Source of the DNA: Methylobacterium tardum | GTDB lineage: Bacteria > Pseudomonadota > Alphaproteobacteria > Rhizobiales > Beijerinckiaceae | Assembly: GCF_023546765.1 (NCBI RefSeq) | Contig: NZ_CP097484.1 | Span: forward strand, 4,967,501-5,031,500 | Length of the DNA: 64,000 nucleotides | Direction: 5' to 3' | Shown: positions 35,723 through 43,357 of the stretch, one piece after another | Numbering within the stretch: the stretch's first letter is position 1 | Layout: each line of letters starts with the position of its first letter | The notes under the pieces: model-generated | What the model saw: the letters and a program-made list of their open reading frames with translations, nothing else | What the model was told of the DNA's origin: nothing | The model's database searches: none | Position numbers and translations under genes: made by a program

Positions 35723-37024
35723 TCAGGCGTGCGCCAGCTTCAGCGCCGGAGCCGCCGCGTCGTTGTTCGCCGCGTGGTGCTGCTTGAGCATCGGCCGCAG
35801 CACCGCGATCGCCAGGATTGCGGCGATCAGGTCCATGGTCGCCACCGTATACAGGACCGTCGCCCAGGTCCCGGTCGCCTGCATGATCAGGTTACCCACC
35901 GGCACGAACAGCGCCGCGAAACCCTTGGCGCAGTAGAGCACGCCGTAGATCTTGCCGATGTGCTTCGAGCCGAAGGTATCGGCGGCGGTGGCACTGAACA
36001 GAGAGTAGACCTCGCCCCAGGCCAGGAACACCACACCGGACAGGATCACGAAGGCCCACGGATTGGAGCCGAAATAGCCCAGGGCCACGATGCCGATGCC
36101 CTCCATCGCGAAGGCGATGAACATCGTCTTCTCCCGTCCGATCCGGTCCGAGACGAAGCCGAAGAGCGGGCGCGAGATGCCGTTCATGATCCGGTCGAGC
36201 ATCAGCGCGAAGGGCAGCGCCGCCATGGCGAAGAAGTACAGGTTGACCTGGAAGTTCTTCACCCCGAGATCCTGCGCGATCACGCCGAGCTGGGCCACCG
36301 CCATCAGGCCGCCCGTCACCGTGCAGGTGAACATCAGCAGCATCACGTAGAAGACGGGGGTGCGCAGCGCCTCGCCCAGCGTGTAGTCGCGCCGCGACTG
36401 CAGGACCTTGGTGGAGAACGGCACCTGATCCTTGCGCGGCGCGCGCATGGCTATGGCGGCGGCGATGATGATCGCGCCCTGGATCAGGCCGAAGACGAAG
36501 AAGGCCTGGGCGTAGTTGCCGCCATCGATCATCTTGGCGATCGGCAGGATGGTGAGCGCCGAGCCGGCGCCGTAGCCGCCCGCCGTGAGGCCGACCGCCA
36601 GGCCGCGCTTGTCCGGGAACCACTTGAGCGCGTTGTTGACGCAGGTGGCGTAGACGCAACCGACGCCGATGCCGCCGGCCACCGAGCCGAGATAGAAGCC
36701 GCTCAGGCTGGTGGCGTAGGAGTTGATGACCCAGGCCAGGCCCGTCATCAGACCGCCGAACATGACGACGCGGCTAGGGCCGTACTTGTCGATGAAATAG
36801 CCCTCGATCGGGGTCAGCCAGGTCTGGACGACGACGAAGATCGTGAAGGCGACCTGGATCGCGGCGCGGTCCCAACCGAAAGTCTTCTGGATCTCGGGAA
36901 CGAACAGCGTCCAGGCGTACTGGATGTTCGCCGCTGCAACCATGCAGATCACGCCGAGCACGATCTGCAGCCATCGATTTGTACTGGGTATTGCCGTAGC
37001 CGGCGTGGCATCTGGCATGGCCAT
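35723..37024 (-). CDS. MFS oxalate/formate-type antiporter (OxlT family)
   Basis: A 433-residue twelve-helix major facilitator of the OxlT branch. The pattern GVICMVAAANIQYAWTLFVPEIQKTFGWDRAAIQVAFTIF at the N-terminus, the PIEGYFIDKYGPSRVVMFGG loop and the DRIMNGISRPLFGFVSDRIGREKTMFIAFAMEG central loop are characteristic. The likely function is exchange of oxalate for formate across the inner membrane, but other small carboxylates are possible in this family. A promoter-like sequence with an inverted repeat is at 37150-37179. Confidence 0.88.
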   Translation of the reverse strand: MAMPDATPATAIPSTNRWLQIVLGVICMVAAANIQYAWTLFVPEIQKTFGWDRAAIQVAFTIFVVVQTWLTPIEGYFIDKYGPSRVVMFGGLMTGLAWVINSYATSLSGFYLGSVAGGIGVGCVYATCVNNALKWFPDKRGLAVGLTAGGYGAGSALTILPIAKMIDGGNYAQAFFVFGLIQGAIIIAAAIAMRAPRKDQVPFSTKVLQSRRDYTLGEALRTPVFYVMLLMFTCTVTGGLMAVAQLGVIAQDLGVKNFQVNLYFFAMAALPFALMLDRIMNGISRPLFGFVSDRIGREKTMFIAFAMEGIGIVALGYFGSNPWAFVILSGVVFLAWGEVYSLFSATAADTFGSKHIGKIYGVLYCAKGFAALFVPVGNLIMQATGTWATVLYTVATMDLIAAILAIAVLRPMLKQHHAANNDAAAPALKLAHA

Positions 37025-37149
37025 GAGCTTCCTCCCTCATCCCTGCGCTGACATTCGGCGACGTGCTATAGACTTGGCGTGCACGCCGCCGCATTGCCGG
37101 CCCTCGCCGAAACCGTTTGTCAGGTTTCGATATTGGCATGGCGGCATGC

Positions 37150-37179
37150 ATTATTCTGTGTGCCAGAACCGATTGGCAA
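37150..37179 (-). promoter_or_regulatory. Candidate promoter and operator of the antiporter gene
   Basis: On the minus strand, TTGCCA (37179-37174) and AATAAT (37155-37150) are separated by 18 bases, close to a sigma-70 promoter. An inverted repeat TTCTG-N5-CAGAA (37154-37168) lies between and over the -10 element, well placed for a repressor such as the GntR/FCD protein. It is about 125 bases before the start codon. Confidence 0.4.
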
Positions 37180-37526
37180 GCAAAATAATTCATATTTTGT
37201 GGTCACGGGAGCGGGATTATAAGTCAGCGCTGCGCGTATGACTTGATTGCGCTGTCGGCTGCGCATCGATCCTGGCTTGCACAGGGCTTCGTAGCGTGTG
37301 GACAGTTTTGCGGACAAGCATCATCGGTGTGCTGGCAAAGCCTGAGATGCTTCATGCAGTGTCTGTTAGATTTCAGCCTTCGATGCTGCAGTCGACTCGA
37401 ATAGCTGGGATCTGCGGCCGAACCGTTCTGCCGTCGCGGACGTTTCGAGCGCCAAGAATGGCGCACCCCCTGACATGGACGTGTTCCGGCTCCTGGATCG
37501 AAACCTGGGACTGACAGCGAACGCGA
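37180..37526. other. Intergenic region upstream of the antiporter
   Basis: 347 bases before the small secreted-protein gene, which is on the minus strand and ends here. Base composition is less G+C-rich than the surroundings. I see no gene, RNA or clear terminator. Confidence 0.35.
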
Positions 37527-37955
37527 TCAGTTGATCAGGCAGAAGCCGGCGTCCTCATGCTCCACACCGCCAACGCGCTTGCCAGCCTCGCAGGGCGGGG
37601 CGACCGCGCGGACCTCACGGATGCGCGGCGACGCGGGCACTGGGGGCACCGCAGAAGGCTCTATCCGCGCCGTCAGATCGGCGCCGGCGGTCGCATCGCC
37701 GGAGCTTGCGAGCGGCACCGTGGTCGCGGCGGCTGCGACGGCGGCCTGGCCCGGCGTGATCGTGATGGCAGGCCGGTAGCCGATCCGTCCGGCGGAGCCA
37801 GTCTGAGCTGCGGCAGCGGTGGGGGCCGGCATGACGGGCCGCTGGGGCGCCACCGTACGCCCGAACGACAGGCGCATCCGTGCGCGCGCCTCGGCCACGT
37901 TGATGCTCCCCACCAGGGTCAGACATGCCACGCCCACCGCCACCCACGTCCGCAT
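37527..37955 (-). CDS. Small secreted protein of unknown function
   Basis: A 142-residue protein with a clear signal peptide (MRTWVAVGVACLTLVGSINVAEA). The mature part is Ala/Pro/Thr-rich and has RMRLSFGRTV near its start, two cysteines (PPCEAGKRVGG and AGFCLIN at the very end) that could form a disulfide, and no domain I recognise. It stands alone between intergenic regions. AGGTAGG (complement of CCTACCT at 37960-37966) provides a ribosome-binding site. Confidence 0.65.
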   Translation of the reverse strand: MRTWVAVGVACLTLVGSINVAEARARMRLSFGRTVAPQRPVMPAPTAAAAQTGSAGRIGYRPAITITPGQAAVAAAATTVPLASSGDATAGADLTARIEPSAVPPVPASPRIREVRAVAPPCEAGKRVGGVEHEDAGFCLIN

Positions 37956-38152
37956 AGCCTACCTCCATCGCATCCGGACAGGATGCGCGGGAGGCCCTTC
38001 AAAAGTGCTGTGATGATCACTTGATTTCGCCGAATTGGCTTCTAGGCCAGCCGGCCAGCAAGGTCCGCTCCGATGCGTTCACCGCTCGGACGCGGACCGA
38101 CGGAAATTTACCCCGCGCGATCGTTCTGGTTGCCGCCCCCTGGCAACCGCCC

Positions 38153-38220
38153 GGATCGCCTTCGGTGCCCCCTGGAAGCGGCCATTCGCCAGCCGTCCAG
38201 CAACGTCGGCTTGCGGTGGA
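38153..38220 (+). repeat. Short dispersed repeat, copy B
   Basis: ATTCGCCAGCCGTCCAGCAA followed by GTCGGCTTGCGGTGGA, preceded by GATCGCCTTCGG and CCCTGGAAGCGG, matches the element at 33800-33865 in the same orientation with scattered substitutions. The rest of the gap 37956-38282 has no visible gene. Confidence 0.55.
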
Positions 38221-38282
38221 GAGAGAACCGTGGCCCTGCGCCCGAATGCGGACGCGGCGCATCTGCCCGATACGAACCCGGC

Positions 38283-38477
38283 TTATCGCTGACGATCTGA
38301 TCCATCAGGCACAGTCGCCTGCAGCTCAGCGAACACCCGTCGCGGGATCAATACCCCGATGATCTGGCCATCTGCTGCCGCGAAGCGGACGGCGACGGTA
38401 TCGCCCCCGTCGATGAATTCGGCACCGACAAGTTCGCGAACAGCGACAGCCGTCGCGACCGGCCTGTCCTCGGACAT
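38283..38477 (-). CDS. Small conserved-looking protein, 64 residues
   Basis: A 64-residue protein starting MSEDRPVATAVAVRELVGA, with a beta-rich middle (GDTVAVRFAAADGQIIGVLI) and a charged end. GGGGAAG lies 7 bases before the ATG at 38477. I do not recognise a family. It is divergent from the small gene at 38613, with a perfect 8-base inverted repeat between them that could control both. Confidence 0.5.
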   Translation of the reverse strand: MSEDRPVATAVAVRELVGAEFIDGGDTVAVRFAAADGQIIGVLIPRRVFAELQATVPDGSDRQR

Positions 38478-38525
38478 GGTTGGCTTCCCCGTGAGGGCCT
38501 GATAGCATGTACAGCAAGTACCATA

Positions 38526-38543
38526 CCTCACGAGTTCGTGAGG
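38526..38543. promoter_or_regulatory. Inverted repeat between divergent small genes
   Basis: CCTCACGA-GT-TCGTGAGG is a perfect inverted repeat with 8-base arms. It lies in the 135-base divergent promoter region of the small genes at 38477 and 38613, so it may be an operator. No matching regulator is identified. Confidence 0.35.
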
Positions 38544-38612
38544 CATGCGGCGATGAGGGGAAAACCTCAAAGCGTCAGGCGGCCGCTGCCGGGGGAAGCT
38601 TTTGGGGGGTGC

Positions 38613-38831
38613 ATGTCGGACACCTGGATCCGAGACTTGCTTCAGCAGAATGCCGAGATCGTGGCGGCCGATGAGGAAGTCACCGCTCTGCTGCATCGTC
38701 TTCGCGAATTGCACCGCGCGGGACAGGACAAATCGGCGGCCGCGGGACTGTTGGTGACGAAAATAAAACGGCTTTTGCGGCTGCGCGACCAACGGGACCG
38801 CGATCTTCAGAAGGGAGCCGACACAGCGTGA
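38613..38831 (+). CDS. Small helical protein, 72 residues
   Basis: A 72-residue, highly charged and probably all-helical protein: MSDTWIRDLLQQNAEIVAAD, then LLHRLRELHRAGQDKSAAAG and KIKRLLRLRDQRDRDLQKG. A G-rich ribosome-binding site (GGGGGG) lies just upstream of 38613. No family is recognised; the helix pattern could make a coiled coil. An earlier ATG in the same frame at 38538 would overlap the inverted repeat and is less likely. Confidence 0.5.
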   Translation: MSDTWIRDLLQQNAEIVAADEEVTALLHRLRELHRAGQDKSAAAGLLVTKIKRLLRLRDQRDRDLQKGADTA

Positions 38832-38979
38832 TGTCGTTCCCAGTCGGCGCAGCTGCTAATCCTCCCCGTGAGCGGAGCAATCCAGGGCGGCGGGAATCGG
38901 CGAGCCCGGCGCGGCCGGAGGGCTGCGCTCCGCTTACGAAGACGACGGGTAGCCGGCGTGGCCGCACCGGCCGCGTGCG

Positions 38980-39442
38980 CTAGATCGGCCTCTGACGCTC
39001 GGCCGAGACCAAGATCGCCGCCGCGAGACCGGCGGCGGCCGGTCCTCGACCAGCCCCTGGCCCGGCCCGGCGCCGTGCGCGAATCCGACCCCCGAGCCGC
39101 GCGACCGAGAAGCGTCCCGGCGACCGCCCCCGCGACACCGGCCAGAGCCCCGTAGTCGGGATACGCGTGCCGCTCGGTCAGGGCCCAGCCGCCCGCCGCG
39201 CCGATGGCCAGCCGGACCGCGAAGGACGGCGGGATGCGCCGGTCGGGCGCGAACGGCATCTTGTCCCCCGCCATCTCGGCCAGCGCCGCCGTCGTGGCGA
39301 GCGCCCGCGCCCCGGCACCGGCCGGAATGAAGGCGCCGCGCGTCCGGCCGTCCGCCGCGGCCCAGGTCAGGGCGGCACAGGCCGACATGCTGCGCATCCC
39401 GGCCACGAGCCCGAGGCCGAACGCCATTCCGTATCCCTGCAT
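38980..39442 (-). CDS. DUF4126-like membrane protein (frame broken twice)
   Basis: The N-terminal 105 residues (MQGYGMAFGLGLVAGMRSMS, ALTWAAADG, AEMAGDKMPFAPDRRIPPS, AVRLAIGAAGGWAL) match the DUF4126 pattern of a small membrane protein with a GxRSM motif. The frame is then lost. Adding one base in the C run 39089-39093 gives VGFAHGAGPGQGLVED, and another near 39036-39044 gives AAAGLAAAILVSAERQRPI and a stop at 38980, for about 154 residues. Both repairs add G/C, as elsewhere in the window. Function unknown. Confidence 0.65.
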
Positions 39443-39583
39443 CGCGCCCGCCTCTCGCCCTTCGCCCTACGCTGACGGCAAGACGGCGGGCGGCCCTCAT
39501 GTTCCGGCCGGAGCGGCCCGGAGCCGGCGTCGGTGGCCAAGCTTGCCCTGTTGCAGCCCGACGCCTTCGGCTAACATGGCCGC

Positions 39584-40213
39584 ATGACTCGACGTGCCGC
39601 CTCGCGTCCGCTCCGCCCTGCCGCCGGCCTCTGCCTCGGCCTCTGCCTGCTTCAGGCGTCGCCGGCCGCGGCCCAGGCGCTCCTGTGGCCCTCGATCGGC
39701 TTCGCGCCGCTGCCCTCCTTCGCGTGGCCCGAGACGGCCGAGGACGCGTATGGCCGCTGGACCGGCTCCTACGCCCGCCTGTCGACCGGGTACGCGGTGA
39801 CCTCTTCCCGGCACTTCGGCAGCTATTCGGGCCCTACGATCGGCTTCGAGGGCGGCCGGATGTGGCAGGCGGGCCCGATCCTCTACGGGATCAGCGGCGG
39901 GTTCGACTATCTGGCCGGGCTCGACGGCAACCTGACGCCGGGCTACGGGCGCCTCGCCTATGCGCGCGACTTCGCCGGTGCTCTGGAGGTGAAGGTCGGG
40001 ACGCTCCTGACCCCGGACGTGCTGCTCTACGCCAAGGGCGGCGCCGTGGCGCTCCACGAGACCCTGCGGGTCGGCCCGACGCCGTCGACGCTGCCGTTCA
40101 CCCGCCAGGACATCGCGGTGCGGCCGGTGGCGGGCGTCGGCGTCGAGTGGGCGGTCACGGACCGCCTCTCCCTGGCGGTCGAGGCCGGGGTGGTGGGCGC
40201 CGGCATCCGCTGA
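39584..40213 (+). CDS. Outer-membrane beta-barrel protein (Omp25/porin-like small barrel)
   Basis: A 209-residue protein with a signal peptide ending SPAAAQA. The mature part shows alternating strands typical of eight-stranded barrels: WTGSYARLSTGYAVTSS, GPTIGFEGGRMWQAGPILYGISGGFDYL, VLLYAKGGAVALHET and AGVGVEWAVTDRLSLAVEAGVVGAG. Rhizobiales carry many such surface proteins, which give structural support or immunogenic surfaces. Function beyond that is unknown. The C-terminus lacks the final aromatic residue usual in barrels, ending GIR. Confidence 0.72.
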   Translation: MTRRAASRPLRPAAGLCLGLCLLQASPAAAQALLWPSIGFAPLPSFAWPETAEDAYGRWTGSYARLSTGYAVTSSRHFGSYSGPTIGFEGGRMWQAGPILYGISGGFDYLAGLDGNLTPGYGRLAYARDFAGALEVKVGTLLTPDVLLYAKGGAVALHETLRVGPTPSTLPFTRQDIAVRPVAGVGVEWAVTDRLSLAVEAGVVGAGIR

Positions 40214-40229
40214 GGCGCCCGACGGCCGG

Positions 40230-40849
40230 TCATCCCCCGCGCGCACGGGCCCGCGGAGGCGCCGTGCGGCGCGCCGGCCGCGGGGCGCCCGGACCTAAGC
40301 CCGGATCCGGTGCGAGGACCGTGAGCGGCGCGAGATCGCGCCAGCCATAGGCGACCTCCGTGAACCGGCCCTGGACGCGGAGACCCGCATCCCCGTCGAG
40401 CAGCGTGCCGCCACAGCCCTCGTAGAAGCGCCGGCCGGACGCATTCTCGCGCAGCACCCAGAGCCCGGCGGCGCGGTACTCCGCCCGCAGCAGACGCGTC
40501 GCCATCCGGGCCATGAGTGCCCGCCCCGCCCCCGCCCCTGCGCGGCGCGCAGGACGTAGAGGCTGCTGATCTCCCCGTCAAAGCCCGCCGCCGCCAGCAC
40601 GTCCGAGCGCTGGGCATTGCAGGTGCCGAATCCAACGGGCGTCCCGTCAAGCGCGGCCAGGTACGCCGCGCCGCCGCGCGTCGCCGGCGGATTGCTCAGA
40701 AGCTGCGCCCACCAAGCCTGCCGCACCTCCACCGTGAGGGCGGAGATCATCGTGTCGGGCAGGAGGCCGGTATAGGTCTCGTGCCAGGCGGTCACGTGGA
40801 TCGCGGCGATCGCGGGGGCATCCTCCGGCCCCGCGCGCCGCACGGTCAC
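40230..40849 (-). CDS. GNAT-family N-acetyltransferase (frame broken once)
   Basis: The first frame gives VTVRRAGPEDAPAIAAIHVTAWHETYTGLLPD, AYLAALDGTPVGFG and ISSLYVLRAAQGRGRG, the acetyl-CoA loop of GNAT enzymes. The rest (ALMARMATRLLRAEYRAAGL, VLRENASGRRFYEGCGG) lies in another frame. One added base in the C runs at 40520-40537 joins them into about 206 residues. The GTG at 40849 is preferred because AAGGGG lies 5 bases upstream. The substrate cannot be predicted. Confidence 0.75.
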
Positions 40850-40903
40850 GGCGTGCCCCTTCGGGATCCTGGCCGCCACGGCGTGCGGGTCCGTGCGCCC
40901 GCG

Positions 40904-41947
40904 CTACTTCGGCGCGAAGGCCCAGTAGTCGAGGTCGAGGATCACGGCCGGGTCATAGCCCTCGCCCGCGCGGTCCGGGAAGGCACCGCAGGGCTGGTTC
41001 TTGGTGGCGACCGTGCGCAGGCGCAGGAGCCCGACATCGTCGCGGCCGACATCGGCCGAATCCAGCACCTCGCTCCAGGCATAGACCGTGTCGCCGGCAA
41101 AGAGCGGCGCCACGTGGCGGCCGGCATTGATGCCGGCGATCGCGAACAGGTTGGCGAGCCCGTTGAAGCTGAGCGCCCGGGCCAGCGAGATCACGTGGCC
41201 GCCGTAGATCAGCCGCCGGCCGAACCGGGTGTCCTTGGCGGCGAGGCCGTCGAAATGGACTTTCGCGGTGTTCTGGAACAGGCGCGTGGCGATCTGGTGC
41301 TCGGCCTCCTCGACGGTCATGCCGTCGACGTGGTCGATCTTCTCGCCCACCGCGTAATCCGCGAAGCGGTGCGGGCTGCCGGCCAGATCCGTATCGTAGG
41401 CGGCGGCCGAGAGCTTCGGCAGGGCGCCCGCGAGATCCCGCGGGTCGACCACCTTGGCGAGGCTCGGCACGTGCTCCTCGGCGATCGCGGCCTCGGGGTC
41501 GCGCTTGCGCACGAGGACCCAGCGGCAATAGCTCAGCACGGTCTCGCCATGCTCGTCGGAGCCGACCGAGCGCACGTAGACCACGCCGGTCTGGCGGTTC
41601 GAGCTCTCCTTGAGGCCGATCACCTCGGAGACGGTCGACAGGGTCTCGCCCGGATAGACCGGCCGCCGGAACCCGCCCTCGGCGTAGCCGAGATTGGCGA
41701 GCGCGTTGAGGGACACGTCCGGCACGGTCTTGCCGAACACCATGTGGAAGGTGAGCAGGTCGTCGAGCGGGCTCTTCGGGTAGCCGAAGGCGCGCGCGAA
41801 GGCGTCCGACGACTGCACGGCGAAGCGCGGCCCGTAGAGCCCCGTGTAGAGCGCCACGTCCCCCACCGTCACGGTGCGCGGGGTGGCATGGCGGATGGTC
41901 TCGCCGAGGCGGAAATCCTCGAAGAAGCGGCCGGGATTCGTCTTCAC
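40904..41947 (-). CDS. mcd: Mesaconyl-CoA hydratase (MaoC family), ethylmalonyl-CoA pathway
   Basis: A 347-residue double hot-dog MaoC protein that matches the mesaconyl-CoA hydratase (beta-methylmalyl-CoA dehydratase) type: MKTNPGRFFEDFRLGETIRHATPRTV, GDVALYTGLYGPRFAVQSSD, RRPVYPGETLSTVSEVIGLKESSNRQTGVVYVR and HDFAGDTVYAW-like IYGGHVISLARALSFNGLAN. The enzyme interconverts mesaconyl-CoA and beta-methylmalyl-CoA, needed for glyoxylate regeneration during growth on C1 and C2 compounds. It stands alone, as in many Alphaproteobacteria where the pathway genes are scattered. This gene is one of the best markers of the host lineage. Confidence 0.9.
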   Translation of the reverse strand: MKTNPGRFFEDFRLGETIRHATPRTVTVGDVALYTGLYGPRFAVQSSDAFARAFGYPKSPLDDLLTFHMVFGKTVPDVSLNALANLGYAEGGFRRPVYPGETLSTVSEVIGLKESSNRQTGVVYVRSVGSDEHGETVLSYCRWVLVRKRDPEAAIAEEHVPSLAKVVDPRDLAGALPKLSAAAYDTDLAGSPHRFADYAVGEKIDHVDGMTVEEAEHQIATRLFQNTAKVHFDGLAAKDTRFGRRLIYGGHVISLARALSFNGLANLFAIAGINAGRHVAPLFAGDTVYAWSEVLDSADVGRDDVGLLRLRTVATKNQPCGAFPDRAGEGYDPAVILDLDYWAFAPK

Positions 41948-41959
41948 AGTCGGGCGATC

Positions 41960-42262
41960 CTACTGCGCGTAAACGTAGGTTGCAGGCACGGCATATTCGT
42001 GCAGCAGGCGGCTGATGAACAGCAGCAGCAGGATCAGGATGATCGGCGAGATGTCGACGCCGCCGAGATTGGGCAGCAGGTTGCGGATCGGCCGCAGCAC
42101 CGGCTCGGTGATCCGGTAGAGCACCTCGCCGATCTGCGCGACGATCGGATTGCGCACGTTCACCACGTTGAAGGCCACGAGCCAGCTGAGGACCGCGCTG
42201 GCGATGAGGACGTAGATGAAGAGCTGGACGACCGTGTCGAAGAGCCAGATCAGGGCGTTCAT
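41960..42262 (-). CDS. YggT-family membrane protein
   Basis: A 100-residue membrane protein with two YggT units: an N-terminal helix (LFIYVLIASAVLSWLVAF), the conserved ITEPVLRPIRNLLPNLGGVDISPIILILLLLFI stretch and a short tail. YggT proteins are linked to osmotic tolerance and to cell-division and membrane complexes, but the exact role is unclear. It lies 12 bases upstream of mcd on the same strand and may be co-transcribed. Confidence 0.88.
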   Translation of the reverse strand: MNALIWLFDTVVQLFIYVLIASAVLSWLVAFNVVNVRNPIVAQIGEVLYRITEPVLRPIRNLLPNLGGVDISPIILILLLLFISRLLHEYAVPATYVYAQ

Positions 42263-42340
42263 GCGGGTTCGCGCGCTATCCTCGGGGCGCCCGCGACCCA
42301 GCGCCGGAGCGGCGCGTGGCGGACGACGGTGAAACAGGAA

Positions 42341-42369
42341 TTGACAGGCTGAGCCGCCCGCGCCTACAA
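42341..42369 (+). promoter_or_regulatory. Sigma-70-like promoter of the tRNA-Ala gene
   Basis: A consensus TTGACA (42341-42346) is followed after exactly 17 bases by CTACAA (42364-42369). The mature tRNA begins 16 bases downstream, the normal distance for a stable-RNA promoter. Confidence 0.75.
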
Positions 42370-42384
42370 GGCCGGCGCCTCGAC

Positions 42385-42460
<76 letters not shown>

Positions 42461-42597
42461 CTTACCCTGTCCTCTGGGCATTCGAGGTAGTTGGTGGCAC
42501 GTCGTAATCATCTCAGGGTCGTGCGGGCCCTGCTTTCCGACCTATCTCTCCCGTCCGCGGGGCCAAGCCTCTCCGCCCGGTCGCGGCCGAACGCGCG

Positions 42598-43350
42598 TTA
42601 GCCGGAGGCCGAGAGTTCGGGCTTCGTGCGCCCACCGAGATAGGCCGACCGGATCTCGTCGTTCGCCCAGAGCGCCTGCGGCTCGCCCTCCAGGACCAGC
42701 CGGCCGGTCTCGAGCACGTAGCCGCGATCGGCCACCGAGAGACCCATCCGGGCGTTCTGCTCGACCAGCAGCACCGTGGTTCCGCGGCGGCGCACCTCGG
42801 CGATGATCGCGAACACCGCCTGGACGATGACCGGGGCGAGGCCGAGCGAGGGCTCGTCGAGGAGCAGGATGCGAGGCTTGGCCATCAGGCCGCGGGCGAG
42901 CGCCACCATCTGGAGCTGGCCGCCCGACAGCGTCCAGCCCAGCGCGTCGCCGAACCGGCGGATGTCGGGGAACAGGTCGAACATCGCCTCGACCTCGTCG
43001 CGCAGCGCCCGCTTGGGCAAGCCGGAGCGGTTCGAGGCGCCCAGCATGATGTTCTCGCGGACGGTCAGCCCCGGGAAGACCCGCCGCCCCTCCGGCACGT
43101 GGGCGACGCCGAGCCGCACGATCGCCTCGGGCTTGAGACCCTCCAGGGGCTTCCCCTCCAGCAGGATCGTGCCGGCGGCGGGGCGCACCAGCCCGGAGAT
43201 CGCCTTCAGGGTCGTGGACTTGCCGGCGCCGTTGGAGCCCAGCAGCGTCACCACCTCCCCGGCGCCGACCGAGAAGGACAGGCCGCGCACGGCCTCGATC
43301 TCGCCGTAGCGGACGACGAGGTCGCGGATCTCGAGGAGGGGCGTCGTCAT
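42598..43350 (-). CDS. livF: Branched-chain amino acid/amide ABC ATPase, LivF type
   Basis: A 250-residue ATPase with Walker A GSNGAGKS (38-45), signature LSGGQLQMV, Walker B ILLLDEPSLGLAP and a LivF-type C-terminus with a GRLVLEGEPQALWANDEIRSAYLG block. It starts 7 bases after the fused permease-ATPase gene. It is the last gene of the second branched-chain/amide-type importer in the window. The substrate cannot be inferred from sequence. Confidence 0.9.
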   Translation of the reverse strand: MTTPLLEIRDLVVRYGEIEAVRGLSFSVGAGEVVTLLGSNGAGKSTTLKAISGLVRPAAGTILLEGKPLEGLKPEAIVRLGVAHVPEGRRVFPGLTVRENIMLGASNRSGLPKRALRDEVEAMFDLFPDIRRFGDALGWTLSGGQLQMVALARGLMAKPRILLLDEPSLGLAPVIVQAVFAIIAEVRRRGTTVLLVEQNARMGLSVADRGYVLETGRLVLEGEPQALWANDEIRSAYLGGRTKPELSASG

Positions 43351-43357
43351 CGCGAGA

